A DNA stretch of 33,793 bases, taken from CAYWJT01 sp964458655. GTDB taxonomy: Bacteria > Acidobacteriota > Aminicenantia > Aminicenantales > Saccharicenantaceae. The stretch spans positions 1 through 33,793 of the forward strand of contig CAYWJT010000027.1 of the NCBI GenBank assembly GCA_964458655.1, read 5' to 3'. The notes beneath the pieces are model-generated. The model saw only the letters and a list, made by a program, of their open reading frames with translations, made no database searches and had not been told where the DNA came from. This document shows positions 22,373-29,255 of this stretch, in pieces. Both the position numbers and the translations under genes were made by a program. Each line of letters starts with the position of its first letter. The first letter of the stretch is position 1.

Positions 22373-24865
22373 TCAGGACCGGGCCGGCCTCCGGTTCTCC
22401 CGGCAGAAGGCCATCATGGCATCGATGGCCCGCTTGGACGCGGCGGGGGAGCCGTCCTGGCGGATGAAGGCGTCGACGAATTCCAGAAGCTCCGGCGCGG
22501 CCGGCTTCCGTCCGAAACTGTGGAAGACGTTGACGATGGCGGCGTCGAGCCCGAACTCGAGGGCCCTGGCCAGGTAGGCGCGGCAGACGCCGACCTGGCG
22601 GCCGGGCAGGTCGCGGACGGCGTTGGTGATGCCGAGCGAAAGATGAACGCCTTTGAAAGCCGGGTCGCGTCTTATGCGGCGTATGGTCTCGAAAGTGCGG
22701 TAGGTGTAACCGGCCGCGTTCTCGCCCATCGGGACGTCGATGGCCAGCGGGAAGACCGTGGAATCGAAGAAGATATCGCCGGGCCGGAAGCCGTGGCGGC
22801 CGACCGCGGCCTCGAAGATGGAGCGGGCCAGGTCCAGGAGCTCGTCCACGCCGTAAACGCCCTCCCGGCCCGCTGACCTGTCGTCCACGAGCAGGCCGAT
22901 GAGCCTGAAGGGCCGGCTGCCCCGGAGCGGCAGCAGCCTGTCCATGGTGTTGACCTTGACGGAATTGAGCATCGGAGGCGGAGGAGGCTCGCTCCGGCCT
23001 TCATACCAGGCTTCGAGGCCGGCTTCCAGCACCTCGGGCGAACCGCTGTCGACGCACACGGGCACGCCCCGTCCGTAGGCGCGGACCAGCCGGACATAAT
23101 CCCTCATCATGCGCACGCGCAGCTCGAGGTCGTCCCGGCCGAACTCGTCGACGTTGACGTCGATGTAATCGGCGCCGCGGCGGGCCTGCAGGCTGATGAG
23201 GCCGGTGACATAGGCCAGCGCCCCGCTCGGCCGCTCGAACGCCTCATGGCCCCTGTCGAGCAGCTCCCTCATGGCCGCCCGGACCCTGGGGATGGTCGCG
23301 TGCAGGCTCTCGCCGATCTGGATGAAGCCCGCCCCGCCCGTGTGGTCCCGGCCCAGCAGGTAGTTGAGGACCGAGGCGCTCCCTTCGAGGCGGGCGTCGC
23401 GTGGCGGCAGGCTCCGTGCTTCGAGCGCCTTCAGACATTCGCCGCCTTCGGCCGCCGCGGCTTCGTAGATGAGCTCGCCGACGCAGCGCAGCGAAAGGTC
23501 GTTGCCGCAGCGGCCGGACGGGTCGGCGTCGCCGCAGGGCGCGTTGGGCAGGCCCTTGCCGCATTCGCCCATGGTGCAGTAGCCCATGTTCTCGGGAAGG
23601 AAGCAGTCGCCGCACTCGCGGCAGTCGAAAAGGAGGGTCTTGGCCCATTTCTCGCCGGCCAGGAACATGCGGTAGAGCGTGCCTCTCGACTCCCTGAGCG
23701 ACCTCGATCTTCGCGCGGCAGCGGCGAGAAGCGGGCAGAGCCGGCGGCCGCGCGCGAGGAAGTTCCGGTGGAGGAAGTCGAAGAAACGCTTGCGGCCGGG
23801 CTTGCGCGGTCTTGACGCCGGCGCGCGGCGGCCTTCGGCATCATAGAGATAGAAGGGACGGCCGCCGTCGGCCAGGGACCGCGGCGGGTAATCGACCTTG
23901 GACCGCAGGTCACGCCAGTTCGCGCCGATCTCCGCGGCGCGGACCGCGATCGCGACAAGCTGGCTGAAGCCGGTCAAGCCGCCGAGGTCGACGCCGCGGG
24001 CGCCGAGGTCGCGGTACATGGCGGTCTGGACGGCTGCGCGTTCCAGGGCGGCCGAGGGGGCCTCGCGGGTTATTTCGCGGAAGAGCTCCGCCGAGACGAA
24101 CGAGCCGGGCATCTTGCCCTCGGCCATGAGCCGAGCGGCCGGCGTGCGGCCCTGGAGCAGGAAGACGTTCCCGAGCACCGGCACCCGCAGCCCTTCTTCG
24201 CCGAGCCAGCGGAAGAAGTCCTCGCTCTTGCGCGAATCCCAGCCCATCTGGGTGATGAAGGCCTCGGCGCCGGCCCGGAACTTCTTTTTCATTTTGAAGA
24301 GCTGCTGGAGGAGCGAGGCTTCCGTGTACTTGAACGGCGACACGGCCGCGAGCGGGAAGAATTGATGGACGTCGTCGAAGGAAGCCCGTCTGGCGCGGCG
24401 GAATGCGTCCAGGTTGACTTCCTGGACGAGCTCCAACAGGCCGATGGAATCGACGTCGAAAACACCCGAGCCTGAAGCCGGCTTGTCGCCGGTCAAGGCC
24501 AGGACCGACTCCAGGCCCATCTTCTCGAAACCGAGCAGGGCGGCCTTGATGGCTTCAACGCCTGCGTCCTTGGCGGTGAGGTGAGGGACGACGTCCAGGC
24601 CGGACCACAGGCCTTTTTTGTCGATGATGGAGAAGACGTCGGCCGGGTCCATGGCGGCGACGCCGCGGGGGTTCTGAGGCAAGGTGACGCCGGCGAAGAG
24701 GAAGCCGGCCGGCAGGCCGGACGATCCTGCGACGCTGTCTTCGAGGAAGCGCTCGATGTTGGCCGGATCGAAGCCGCCTTCCGGAAGAAGTTCGGCCAGG
24801 ATGAGGAAGGGCCGCTCCGCGCCTTCGCTTTCGAGAAGGCCGCGCAGTCTGTTCCGTGCGTTCAT
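22373..24865 (-). CDS. Fusion: methylenetetrahydrofolate reductase - MetV-like Cys domain - pterin-dependent methyltransferase
   Basis: 830 residues from ATG 24865. Residues ~1-325 are a MetF-type flavin barrel (LTAKDAGVEAIKAALLGFEKMG, ALTGDKPA, AFITQMGWD), reducing methylene-THF to methyl-THF. After a basic linker, residues ~395-475 form a Cys-rich MTHFR_C/MetV-like domain: C415, C418, C421, C430, C435, C444, C453, a likely metal or Fe-S site. Residues ~505-815 are a TIM-barrel pterin-binding methyltransferase of the MetH/AcsE type: YIDVNVDEFG, VPVCVDSGSPEVLEAG and LNSVKVNT. The product of the first domain is the substrate of the last, so methyl-THF could pass to a separate corrinoid protein. 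No corrinoid or homocysteine domain is present. Whether it serves the Wood-Ljungdahl methyl branch or methionine synthesis cannot be decided here. Confidence 0.85.
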   Translation of the reverse strand: MNARNRLRGLLESEGAERPFLILAELLPEGGFDPANIERFLEDSVAGSSGLPAGFLFAGVTLPQNPRGVAAMDPADVFSIIDKKGLWSGLDVVPHLTAKDAGVEAIKAALLGFEKMGLESVLALTGDKPASGSGVFDVDSIGLLELVQEVNLDAFRRARRASFDDVHQFFPLAAVSPFKYTEASLLQQLFKMKKKFRAGAEAFITQMGWDSRKSEDFFRWLGEEGLRVPVLGNVFLLQGRTPAARLMAEGKMPGSFVSAELFREITREAPSAALERAAVQTAMYRDLGARGVDLGGLTGFSQLVAIAVRAAEIGANWRDLRSKVDYPPRSLADGGRPFYLYDAEGRRAPASRPRKPGRKRFFDFLHRNFLARGRRLCPLLAAAARRSRSLRESRGTLYRMFLAGEKWAKTLLFDCRECGDCFLPENMGYCTMGECGKGLPNAPCGDADPSGRCGNDLSLRCVGELIYEAAAAEGGECLKALEARSLPPRDARLEGSASVLNYLLGRDHTGGAGFIQIGESLHATIPRVRAAMRELLDRGHEAFERPSGALAYVTGLISLQARRGADYIDVNVDEFGRDDLELRVRMMRDYVRLVRAYGRGVPVCVDSGSPEVLEAGLEAWYEGRSEPPPPPMLNSVKVNTMDRLLPLRGSRPFRLIGLLVDDRSAGREGVYGVDELLDLARSIFEAAVGRHGFRPGDIFFDSTVFPLAIDVPMGENAAGYTYRTFETIRRIRRDPAFKGVHLSLGITNAVRDLPGRQVGVCRAYLARALEFGLDAAIVNVFHSFGRKPAAPELLEFVDAFIRQDGSPAASKRAIDAMMAFCRENRRPARS

Positions 24866-24907
24866 CTTGCCGCTCGCGTTTCGTCCCTGTGGACCGGACT
24901 TCGGTCA

Positions 24908-24936
24908 AATATACAAAAAAGCCCCTGTCGCGGCAA
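24908..24936 (-). promoter_or_regulatory. Predicted promoter of the MetF-fusion gene
   Basis: On the minus strand TTGCCG (24936-24931) and TATATT (24913-24908) are spaced 17 nt apart. The start would be near 24900, with a leader of about 35 nt to ATG 24865. This is too short for a SAM or cobalamin riboswitch, and I see none. Confidence 0.4.
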
Positions 24937-25006
24937 GCCGGCCCGCGCTTCGGAAGACAACACGGGCGCATTATGAAGAAGATGATTCTTATGTTAACGC
25001 AAAGTG

Positions 25007-25026
25007 AAAACGTCTGGCTTCAGACG
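25007..25026 (-). terminator. Possible Rho-independent terminator of the O-methyltransferase gene
   Basis: Read on the minus strand, CGTCTG-AAGC-CAGACG makes a perfect 6-bp stem with a tetraloop (25026-25011) followed at once by TTTT. It lies about 40 nt past the O-methyltransferase stop and before the promoter of the MetF-fusion gene, the right place to separate the two transcripts. The T-run is short. Confidence 0.5.
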
Positions 25027-25030
25027 GGAT

Positions 25031-25086
25031 AACGGGGGACTCACAAGATAACGGGTAACAGGTGCTTCAGGTGCCTGTCCCCCGTT
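25031..25086. repeat. Intergenic palindromic element, copy 2, overlapping a gene end
   Basis: AACGGGGGAC (25031-25040) and GTCCCCCGTT (25077-25086) are outer inverted arms around 36 nt that contain a looser inner ACAGG/CCTGT pair. Bases 25073-25086 are identical to the right arm of copy 1 (4327-4340). The element runs into the O-methyltransferase reading frame and encodes its last residues and its TGA stop. Confidence 0.7.
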
Positions 25087-25735
25087 TGAAGCTCAGGGTC
25101 AGGCCTGCCAAGCTTCCTTCCGCGAAGACGGTCTCCATGAAGGGCAGGCTTTCCACGTATTGGAGGAAGGCGCCGGTACCGAAGCCGCGCCGGCCGCGCG
25201 AGACGTTGTGGGCGGCGAAACAGCCTCCGACCTCGAGCTTGGGCAGGACAGCGGCGAAGTAGTTCTTATACCAGTCCTTGTCGGCGTCGCAGAAGACGAA
25301 ATCGAAGGGGCCGGCCAGCTCGGGCACGAGCTCGTGGGCGTCGGCCAGACGGGCGTCTATGAGATGGTCGAGGCCGGCGGCCTTGAAGTTGGCGACGGCT
25401 TCGCGGTAACGACCCTCGTCGATCTCGACCGTGATCAACCGGCCGCCCGTCCTGCTCAGGGCCCAGGCGATCTAGATGCCCGAGTGGCCGGTCGAGGTGC
25501 CGATCTCGAGAGCCCGCTTGTAGCCGTGCTTGACGACGGTCTCGTAGAGGATGCGGCCGTCGCTTTCCGGAACGTTCATGTCGCGCCAGGTGCCGCGCCG
25601 GCTTTCAAGGAAGGACCGGACCTTGGCGTCAAGGTCGGAGACGCTTTGGGCTCTTTCCCCGGCTTGGACCGTAGCTCCTGGTAAAACGAGCGCGACCGCC
25701 GCCAGAGTGATAAAGAAAAGACAAGTCCTTTTCAT
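25067..25735 (-). pseudogene. Exported class I O-methyltransferase interrupted by an in-frame TAG
   Basis: One continuous frame of 222 residue positions from ATG 25735 (AAGAAGG upstream), broken by a TAG at codon 88 (25474-25472). Residues 1-25 are a signal peptide (FFITLAAVALVLPGATVQA). Residues 70-87 hold motif I, RALEIGTSTGHSGI; after the TAG the frame resumes with IAWALSRTGGRL, then TVEIDEGRY, FVFCDADKDWYKNYF and LEVGGCFAAHN, all normal for COMT-like O-methyltransferases. The interrupted position often carries an aromatic or hydrophobic residue, so TGG to TAG by one change is plausible. Alternatives are a sequencing error or TAG read-through; no pyrrolysine genes are in the window. The last codons and the TGA stop come from the palindromic repeat. 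Its substrate is unknown. Confidence 0.7.
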
Positions 25736-26107
25736 GTCAGCCTTCTTTTGTTAGGCGTGCTTTCACGGCTCGCTATGCCGACTCCGGTCGCGGCCTGACC
25801 GCTGGGGAAGGATACGTCCACCGCTCGTCCCATGTTAGTTTGGACGTCGGGGACGGTTCTGTCTTCCAGAAGCGGGACGAAAAATCCCGCGGCCGTCAAG
25901 ATCCCAGGCGGGCGGCCCGACTTGGCGGTCCGAGCCGACGGCCCCGGCGAGATCGAGAACGCGTGTGACCTTTCGCTTCTTTTAAGATGAAAACGAAAGC
26001 GGCTTCTTTTATCAGCGGCGGCGGGAGCGCCGGCGAGAATCCCGTCTCTGCGCGCTGTATAATCGAGCGTCAACGCGGGGACGGCGTCGCGAACGGAAAA
26101 GAAGCTC
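25736..26107. other. Gene-free spacer upstream of corA
   Basis: No credible gene; a 113-codon minus-strand frame here has no domain and unnatural composition. Visible signals are a GCGGGA/TCCCGC hairpin (25872-25890), a direct repeat of GCTTCTTTTA (25975-25984 and 26002-26011), and a lone TATAAT at 26058-26063 without a good -35 box, a possible second upstream corA promoter. Confidence 0.5.
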
Positions 26108-26136
26108 TTGAAACTCCCCGCCTAAATGGTCATAAT
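26108..26136 (+). promoter_or_regulatory. Predicted sigma70-type promoter of corA
   Basis: TTGAAA (26108-26113), a 17-nt spacer and CATAAT (26131-26136) make a near-consensus pair. Transcription would start near 26143, placing the leader hairpin at the very 5' end of the mRNA. Confidence 0.55.
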
Positions 26137-26145
26137 TGCTGTTAA

Positions 26146-26171
26146 GGCCGAACATCTGGAGCAGTTCGGCC
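26146..26171 (+). promoter_or_regulatory. Perfect 8-bp hairpin in the corA leader
   Basis: GGCCGAAC (26146-26153) pairs perfectly with GTTCGGCC (26164-26171) around the 10-nt loop ATCTGGAGCA. It ends 15 nt before the ATG, just ahead of the GGGAG ribosome site. It could stabilise the 5' end or gate translation. It is too small to be an M-box or ykkC-type riboswitch. Confidence 0.5.
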
Positions 26172-26186
26172 CAGTCGGGAGTGGAT

Positions 26187-27107
26187 ATGCTCAGGAGCTA
26201 TGAGATCCGGAACCAGAAGATCGTCGAGACCGGCGATCCCGGCGCGCCCATCCTGCTCTATATCAGCCCGGACGAGGGCGAGAAAAAGCACCTTGTGGAA
26301 ACCTACCTTATCGACGAGCACACCCTCCAGTCCGCCCTGGACCCCGACGAACAGGCGCGTCTCGAATGGGAGCCGAACCACATCGCGGTCATCTACAAGC
26401 GGCCGAAGAACTACTCGGCCGCGGACGAGCTTCTCTTCAAGGCCGCGACGGCAGGCGTCTTCGTTTTCTCCGACCGCATCATCATCGTGCTCAACGAGGA
26501 CACGAACCTTTTCGAGGGCAAACAGCTGGCGCGGGTCTCGACCATCATGGAGCTCCTCCTCAAGCTTTTCTTCCGCGCCATCTACCATTTCATGGAGCAC
26601 CTGCGCATCATCAACTCCATCGCCGACGAGATCGAGCACAAGATCAACAAGGCCATGGAGAACCGCTACCTCATCAACCTGTTCGCCCTCCAGAAGAGCC
26701 TGGTCTACTACCAGAACGCCATCAACTCCAACGGTGTCCTGCTCGAGAAGATCAAGCACAGCGCCGCCAAGTTCAACTTCAACCAGGAAGAGCTGGAGCT
26801 GCTCGACGACCTGCTCATCGAGAACAACCAGTGCTACAGGCAGGCCGAGGTCTACTCCAACATCCTGGCCAGCCTGATGGATGCCCGGGCCTCCATCGTC
26901 AGCAACAACCTGAACGTCCTGATGAAGACGCTCAACATCATCACCATCACCATCATGATGCCGACGTTGGTCGTCTCCATTTTCTCGATGAACGTGCCCC
27001 TGCCTTTCGGGCTGAACGCGCTGCGGCACTCATTCTGGCTCATCCTGTGCCTGTCGGCGCTGTCGATGGTCGGCTTCCTGTTTTTCTGGAAGCGCCGGAA
27101 GTGGTAG
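26187..27107 (+). CDS. corA: CorA-family divalent-cation channel with SMN in place of GMN
   Basis: 306 residues from ATG 26187, chosen as the first start after the leader hairpin and ribosome site (an in-frame GTG at 26181 is possible). A soluble alpha/beta N-terminal domain is followed by long acidic and charged helices (~115-245), including FFRAIYHFMEHLRIINSIADEIEHKI, and two C-terminal membrane helices (~250-268 and ~282-301) ending in the basic tail WKRRKW. This is the CorA layout: a pentameric Mg2+/Co2+/Ni2+ channel of the inner membrane. The pore-mouth signature reads S267-M268-N269 followed by VPLP, where canonical CorA has Gly-Met-Asn. This Ser may mark a subfamily with different ion choice, so the substrate ion is uncertain. 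It converges with pyrE, 8 nt apart. Confidence 0.85.
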   Translation: MLRSYEIRNQKIVETGDPGAPILLYISPDEGEKKHLVETYLIDEHTLQSALDPDEQARLEWEPNHIAVIYKRPKNYSAADELLFKAATAGVFVFSDRIIIVLNEDTNLFEGKQLARVSTIMELLLKLFFRAIYHFMEHLRIINSIADEIEHKINKAMENRYLINLFALQKSLVYYQNAINSNGVLLEKIKHSAAKFNFNQEELELLDDLLIENNQCYRQAEVYSNILASLMDARASIVSNNLNVLMKTLNIITITIMMPTLVVSIFSMNVPLPFGLNALRHSFWLILCLSALSMVGFLFFWKRRKW

Positions 27108-27115
27108 CTTAGCCC

Positions 27116-27724
27116 TCAGGCCTTCTTGTCCGATGCCCCGGGCTTGGTCAGCGGCCGGCCGGCCTCGCACAGGGGACAGGCCTCCGGCTCGAAGGCCGCG
27201 ACCTTGAGGGAAAGCAGGCTGCCCACCGGCCTGCCCTCGATGAGGACGCCTCCGCCGCTGCGGTCGACCAGGACGTAGATACCGCGGAGTTCGATCCCTT
27301 TCTCTTTCAGGCAGGCGATGACCTCCTGGATCGAGCCGCCGGTCGTCAGTATGTCCTCCACGATGACGGCCCGGGCGCCTTCCAAACCGGCGAAGCCGGG
27401 CCTGAAGGCCATCTTCTCGTCGACCCGCTGGGTGAAGGCGAACTTCTTATGCAGCTTCAGGGCGGTCAGGAAGCCTATGGCGATGGCGCCGTAAGCCGGC
27501 GAAACGACGTAGTCGAACTCCCCGGCCTCGCGCTGTATCTTGTCGGCCAGCAGGTCGATGGCCTGTTCCAGGGCGGCCGGGTTCTCGATGAGCCTTATCT
27601 TCTCGAAATACCATTCGGAATGCTTGCCTGAGGTCAGCTTGAAATGTCCCTGGAGCAGGGCGTCGCAGGCCTTGAAAAGCTCGAGCACGCGCTCGTCGCG
27701 CTTCTCGCTCTCGTGACGGCTCAT
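27116..27724 (-). CDS. pyrE: Orotate phosphoribosyltransferase
   Basis: Transfers phosphoribosyl from PRPP to orotate giving OMP, the fifth step of pyrimidine synthesis, in the cytoplasm. 202 residues from ATG 27724 with AAGGAGA upstream. Visible: FKLTSGKHSEWYFEK (28-42; substrate loop), DYVVSPAYGAIAIG (71-84), the catalytic-loop region FAFTQRVDEKMAF and the PRPP-binding VEDILTTGG (122-130). The C-terminus has a CPLC pair (C183, C186) followed by GRPLTKPGAS, typical of one PyrE subgroup. No other pyr gene is adjacent. Confidence 0.92.
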   Translation of the reverse strand: MSRHESEKRDERVLELFKACDALLQGHFKLTSGKHSEWYFEKIRLIENPAALEQAIDLLADKIQREAGEFDYVVSPAYGAIAIGFLTALKLHKKFAFTQRVDEKMAFRPGFAGLEGARAVIVEDILTTGGSIQEVIACLKEKGIELRGIYVLVDRSGGGVLIEGRPVGSLLSLKVAAFEPEACPLCEAGRPLTKPGASDKKA

Positions 27725-27762
27725 GGGTCTCTCCTTGGCCGGGATTTATCGGTCAGGCGCCT

Positions 27763-27791
27763 ATTATAAAGGGAGGGCGGCCTGAATAAAA
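27763..27791 (-). promoter_or_regulatory. Predicted promoter of pyrE
   Basis: On the minus strand a perfect TATAAT (27768-27763) lies 39 nt upstream of the pyrE ATG. The -35 region at a 17-nt spacing reads TTTTAT (27791-27786), a weak match. Confidence 0.4.
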
Positions 27792-27862
27792 GGTTAGAGA
27801 ACGCGGCGCGGGCTTGCTTCGCGCGGCCCGCTGTGCTAAACGGGAGCCGGAGGCCGCGAGCG

Positions 27863-28285
27863 ATGACCGCCGAATTCAACGACAACCAGGGCTGTTTCAT
27901 CTGCGGAAAGAACAATCCCTTCGGGTTGAAGGTCGGGTTCGAGCTCGACTGTGAAAAAGGCACGGCCGCGACGGAGGTCCGCTTCCCGGAGCATCTCCAG
28001 GGCTGGGATAGGGTGGTCCACGGCGGTCTTGTGGCCGCCATCCTGGACGAGACAATGATCTACGCCGCGGGCGCGGCCGGTTTCAGGTGCGTGACCGGCG
28101 AGCTGACGGTGCGCTACCTGAAGCCCGTCCCGACCGGCGCCCCGGTCAAGGCCAAGGGCCGATTCACGGGCAGGAAGGGCAGGGTGGTCACGGCTGAAGC
28201 CGAGCTTTTCGATGAGAGGGGCGAAGTCCTCGCCCGCGCCTCGGGCAAGCTCGTGAGGATAGCTCAGGAAGCTCAGGTCCGCTGA
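27863..28285 (+). CDS. PaaI-type hot-dog acyl-CoA thioesterase
   Basis: 140 residues from ATG 27863, preceded by GGAGG (27850-27854); an upstream in-frame start at 27833 lacks a site. The single hot-dog domain shows the family's VVHGGLVAAILDE (51-63), with the HGG turn and Asp62/Glu63 in the catalytic helix, then the central strand TGELTVRYLKPVPTG. The N-terminus has CFICGKNNPFGL (C11, C14), a short motif common in this subgroup. It would hydrolyse an acyl-CoA thioester in the cytoplasm; the acyl group is unknown. It is divergent from pyrE. Confidence 0.85.
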   Translation: MTAEFNDNQGCFICGKNNPFGLKVGFELDCEKGTAATEVRFPEHLQGWDRVVHGGLVAAILDETMIYAAGAAGFRCVTGELTVRYLKPVPTGAPVKAKGRFTGRKGRVVTAEAELFDERGEVLARASGKLVRIAQEAQVR

Positions 28286-28306
28286 GCCTGCACGCGCGGT
28301 TCGGGC

Positions 28307-29086
28307 TCAAAAGAAAAGGAACCGGGCCGCCACGAAGACCAGGAAGAGGCCGTAGAGCAGCTTGACCGTCGCCGAAGGCAGCCCGATATTCATCCGGGCC
28401 CCGAAGACCGTTCCCAGGAAAAGGCCGAGCGCGAGCCACAGCGCAGCGCGGATGTCGAGAGTGCCGGCCTGGTAATAATAGAGGACGCCGGGCAGCCCGA
28501 TGGGCAGCAGGATGGCGCCGAGCGACGTGGCGATGGCCCGTTTCGGGGGATAGTGAAGGACGAGAGTGAGCAACGGCACGATGATGTTGCCGCCGCCTAT
28601 CCCGAACATGCCGGCCATGACGCCGGCCGCGAAGCCGATGGCGACGAGCGCCGGGACGGGCGGCCGAGGGGCGGCGTCCGGCTCCGGGTCGGGCAGGGGT
28701 TTGCGGCCGAGCCGGGCTTGGATAATCCGGTCCGGCCTGATGAACGTCCAGCTCACGTAGAGACAGAAGAGCGCGTAGAGCTTCTTCATGAAGGGGGCCG
28801 GCAGAGCGTGGGCCAGCCAGGCGCCGACCGCGACGGAAGCGAGCAGGCCGCAGGCGATGAACACGGAGGCGCGGATATCGATTATCTTCGCCTTGTAGTA
28901 GGCGACGACTCCGAGGATGCCGACGGGCAGGAGGATGGCGGCGAGCGAGGTGCCGGTCGCCTTGACGAGCGGGAAGCCGGCGAAGAGCACGAGCGCGGGC
29001 ACCATGACGATTCCGCCGCCGATGCCGAAGAGGCCGGCCAGGACGCCCGCGGCGACTCCTACGAGCGCGAGCAGGAAACCGTTCAT
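28307..29086 (-). CDS. TSUP (TauE/SafE-type) membrane permease
   Basis: 259 residues from ATG 29086. Two homologous halves, each opening with a G-x-F-G-I-G-G-G motif: AGLFGIGGGIVMVPALVL (residues ~17-34) and AGMFGIGGGNIIVPLLTL (~163-180), each followed by ATSL-x-A-I-L-L-P. About 8 membrane helices. The family exports or imports small organic or inorganic sulfur anions (sulfite, sulfoacetate, taurine); the ligand here is unknown. A longer in-frame extension upstream crosses the repeat element and is rejected. Confidence 0.88.
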   Translation of the reverse strand: MNGFLLALVGVAAGVLAGLFGIGGGIVMVPALVLFAGFPLVKATGTSLAAILLPVGILGVVAYYKAKIIDIRASVFIACGLLASVAVGAWLAHALPAPFMKKLYALFCLYVSWTFIRPDRIIQARLGRKPLPDPEPDAAPRPPVPALVAIGFAAGVMAGMFGIGGGNIIVPLLTLVLHYPPKRAIATSLGAILLPIGLPGVLYYYQAGTLDIRAALWLALGLFLGTVFGARMNIGLPSATVKLLYGLFLVFVAARFLFF

Positions 29087-29093
29087 GCGGGTG

Positions 29094-29102
29094 ATTATAG
29101 CA
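29094..29102 (-). promoter_or_regulatory. Extended -10 promoter immediately before the TSUP gene
   Basis: On the minus strand TGCTATAAT (29102-29094) is a TGn-TATAAT extended -10 element ending only 7 nt before ATG 29086. Transcription would begin at or next to the start codon, implying a leaderless mRNA. Confidence 0.5.
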
Positions 29103-29116
29103 GAAAAGGGAACAAG

Positions 29117-29191
29117 GGGCAGGTACCTGACTCCGTCAGTTACCAGTCCCCCGTCCCCGTCCCCCTTCCCCCGCTCAGGTACCTCTGTCCC
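29117..29191. repeat. Intergenic palindromic element, copy 3 (diverged)
   Basis: AGGTACCTGA (29121-29130) and TCAGGTACCT (29175-29184) are perfect 10-bp inverted arms. They are flanked outside by GGGGC on the left and CTGTCCC on the right, so each end reads as a GGGG(A)CAGGTACC-like core resembling copies 1 and 2. The interior has tandem CCCCCGTCCCCGTCCCCC-like runs. Confidence 0.55.
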
Positions 29192-29205
29192 TGGCGGGCG
29201 GAGGT

Positions 29206-29220
29206 GTGGTAAATTATCAC
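29206..29220. promoter_or_regulatory. Near-perfect palindrome upstream of the second GH127 gene
   Basis: GTGGTAAATTATCAC is a 7-1-7 inverted repeat with one mismatch, 36 nt before ATG 29256. Like the 1496-1512 site it has the form TGRTA...TATCA. It may be an operator for the same arabinose regulator, or simply part of the promoter. Confidence 0.35.
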
Positions 29221-29255
29221 GAAAGAGTGAGCAGAGTTTGAGGAGAACGGACAGG

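Noticed and set aside
21052..22467. 471-codon plus-strand frame over the MFS gene
   Set aside because: Highly charged Gly/Arg/Gln/His-rich shadow; the minus strand has MFS motif A and hydrophobic helices.
24866..25006. Possible SAM or cobalamin riboswitch before the MetF-fusion gene
   Set aside because: The predicted leader is about 35 nt and no conserved riboswitch core is visible.
25732..26073. 113-codon minus-strand frame upstream of the O-methyltransferase
   Set aside because: No recognisable motif; runs across spacer DNA and ends exactly at the next gene's start, which suggests chance.
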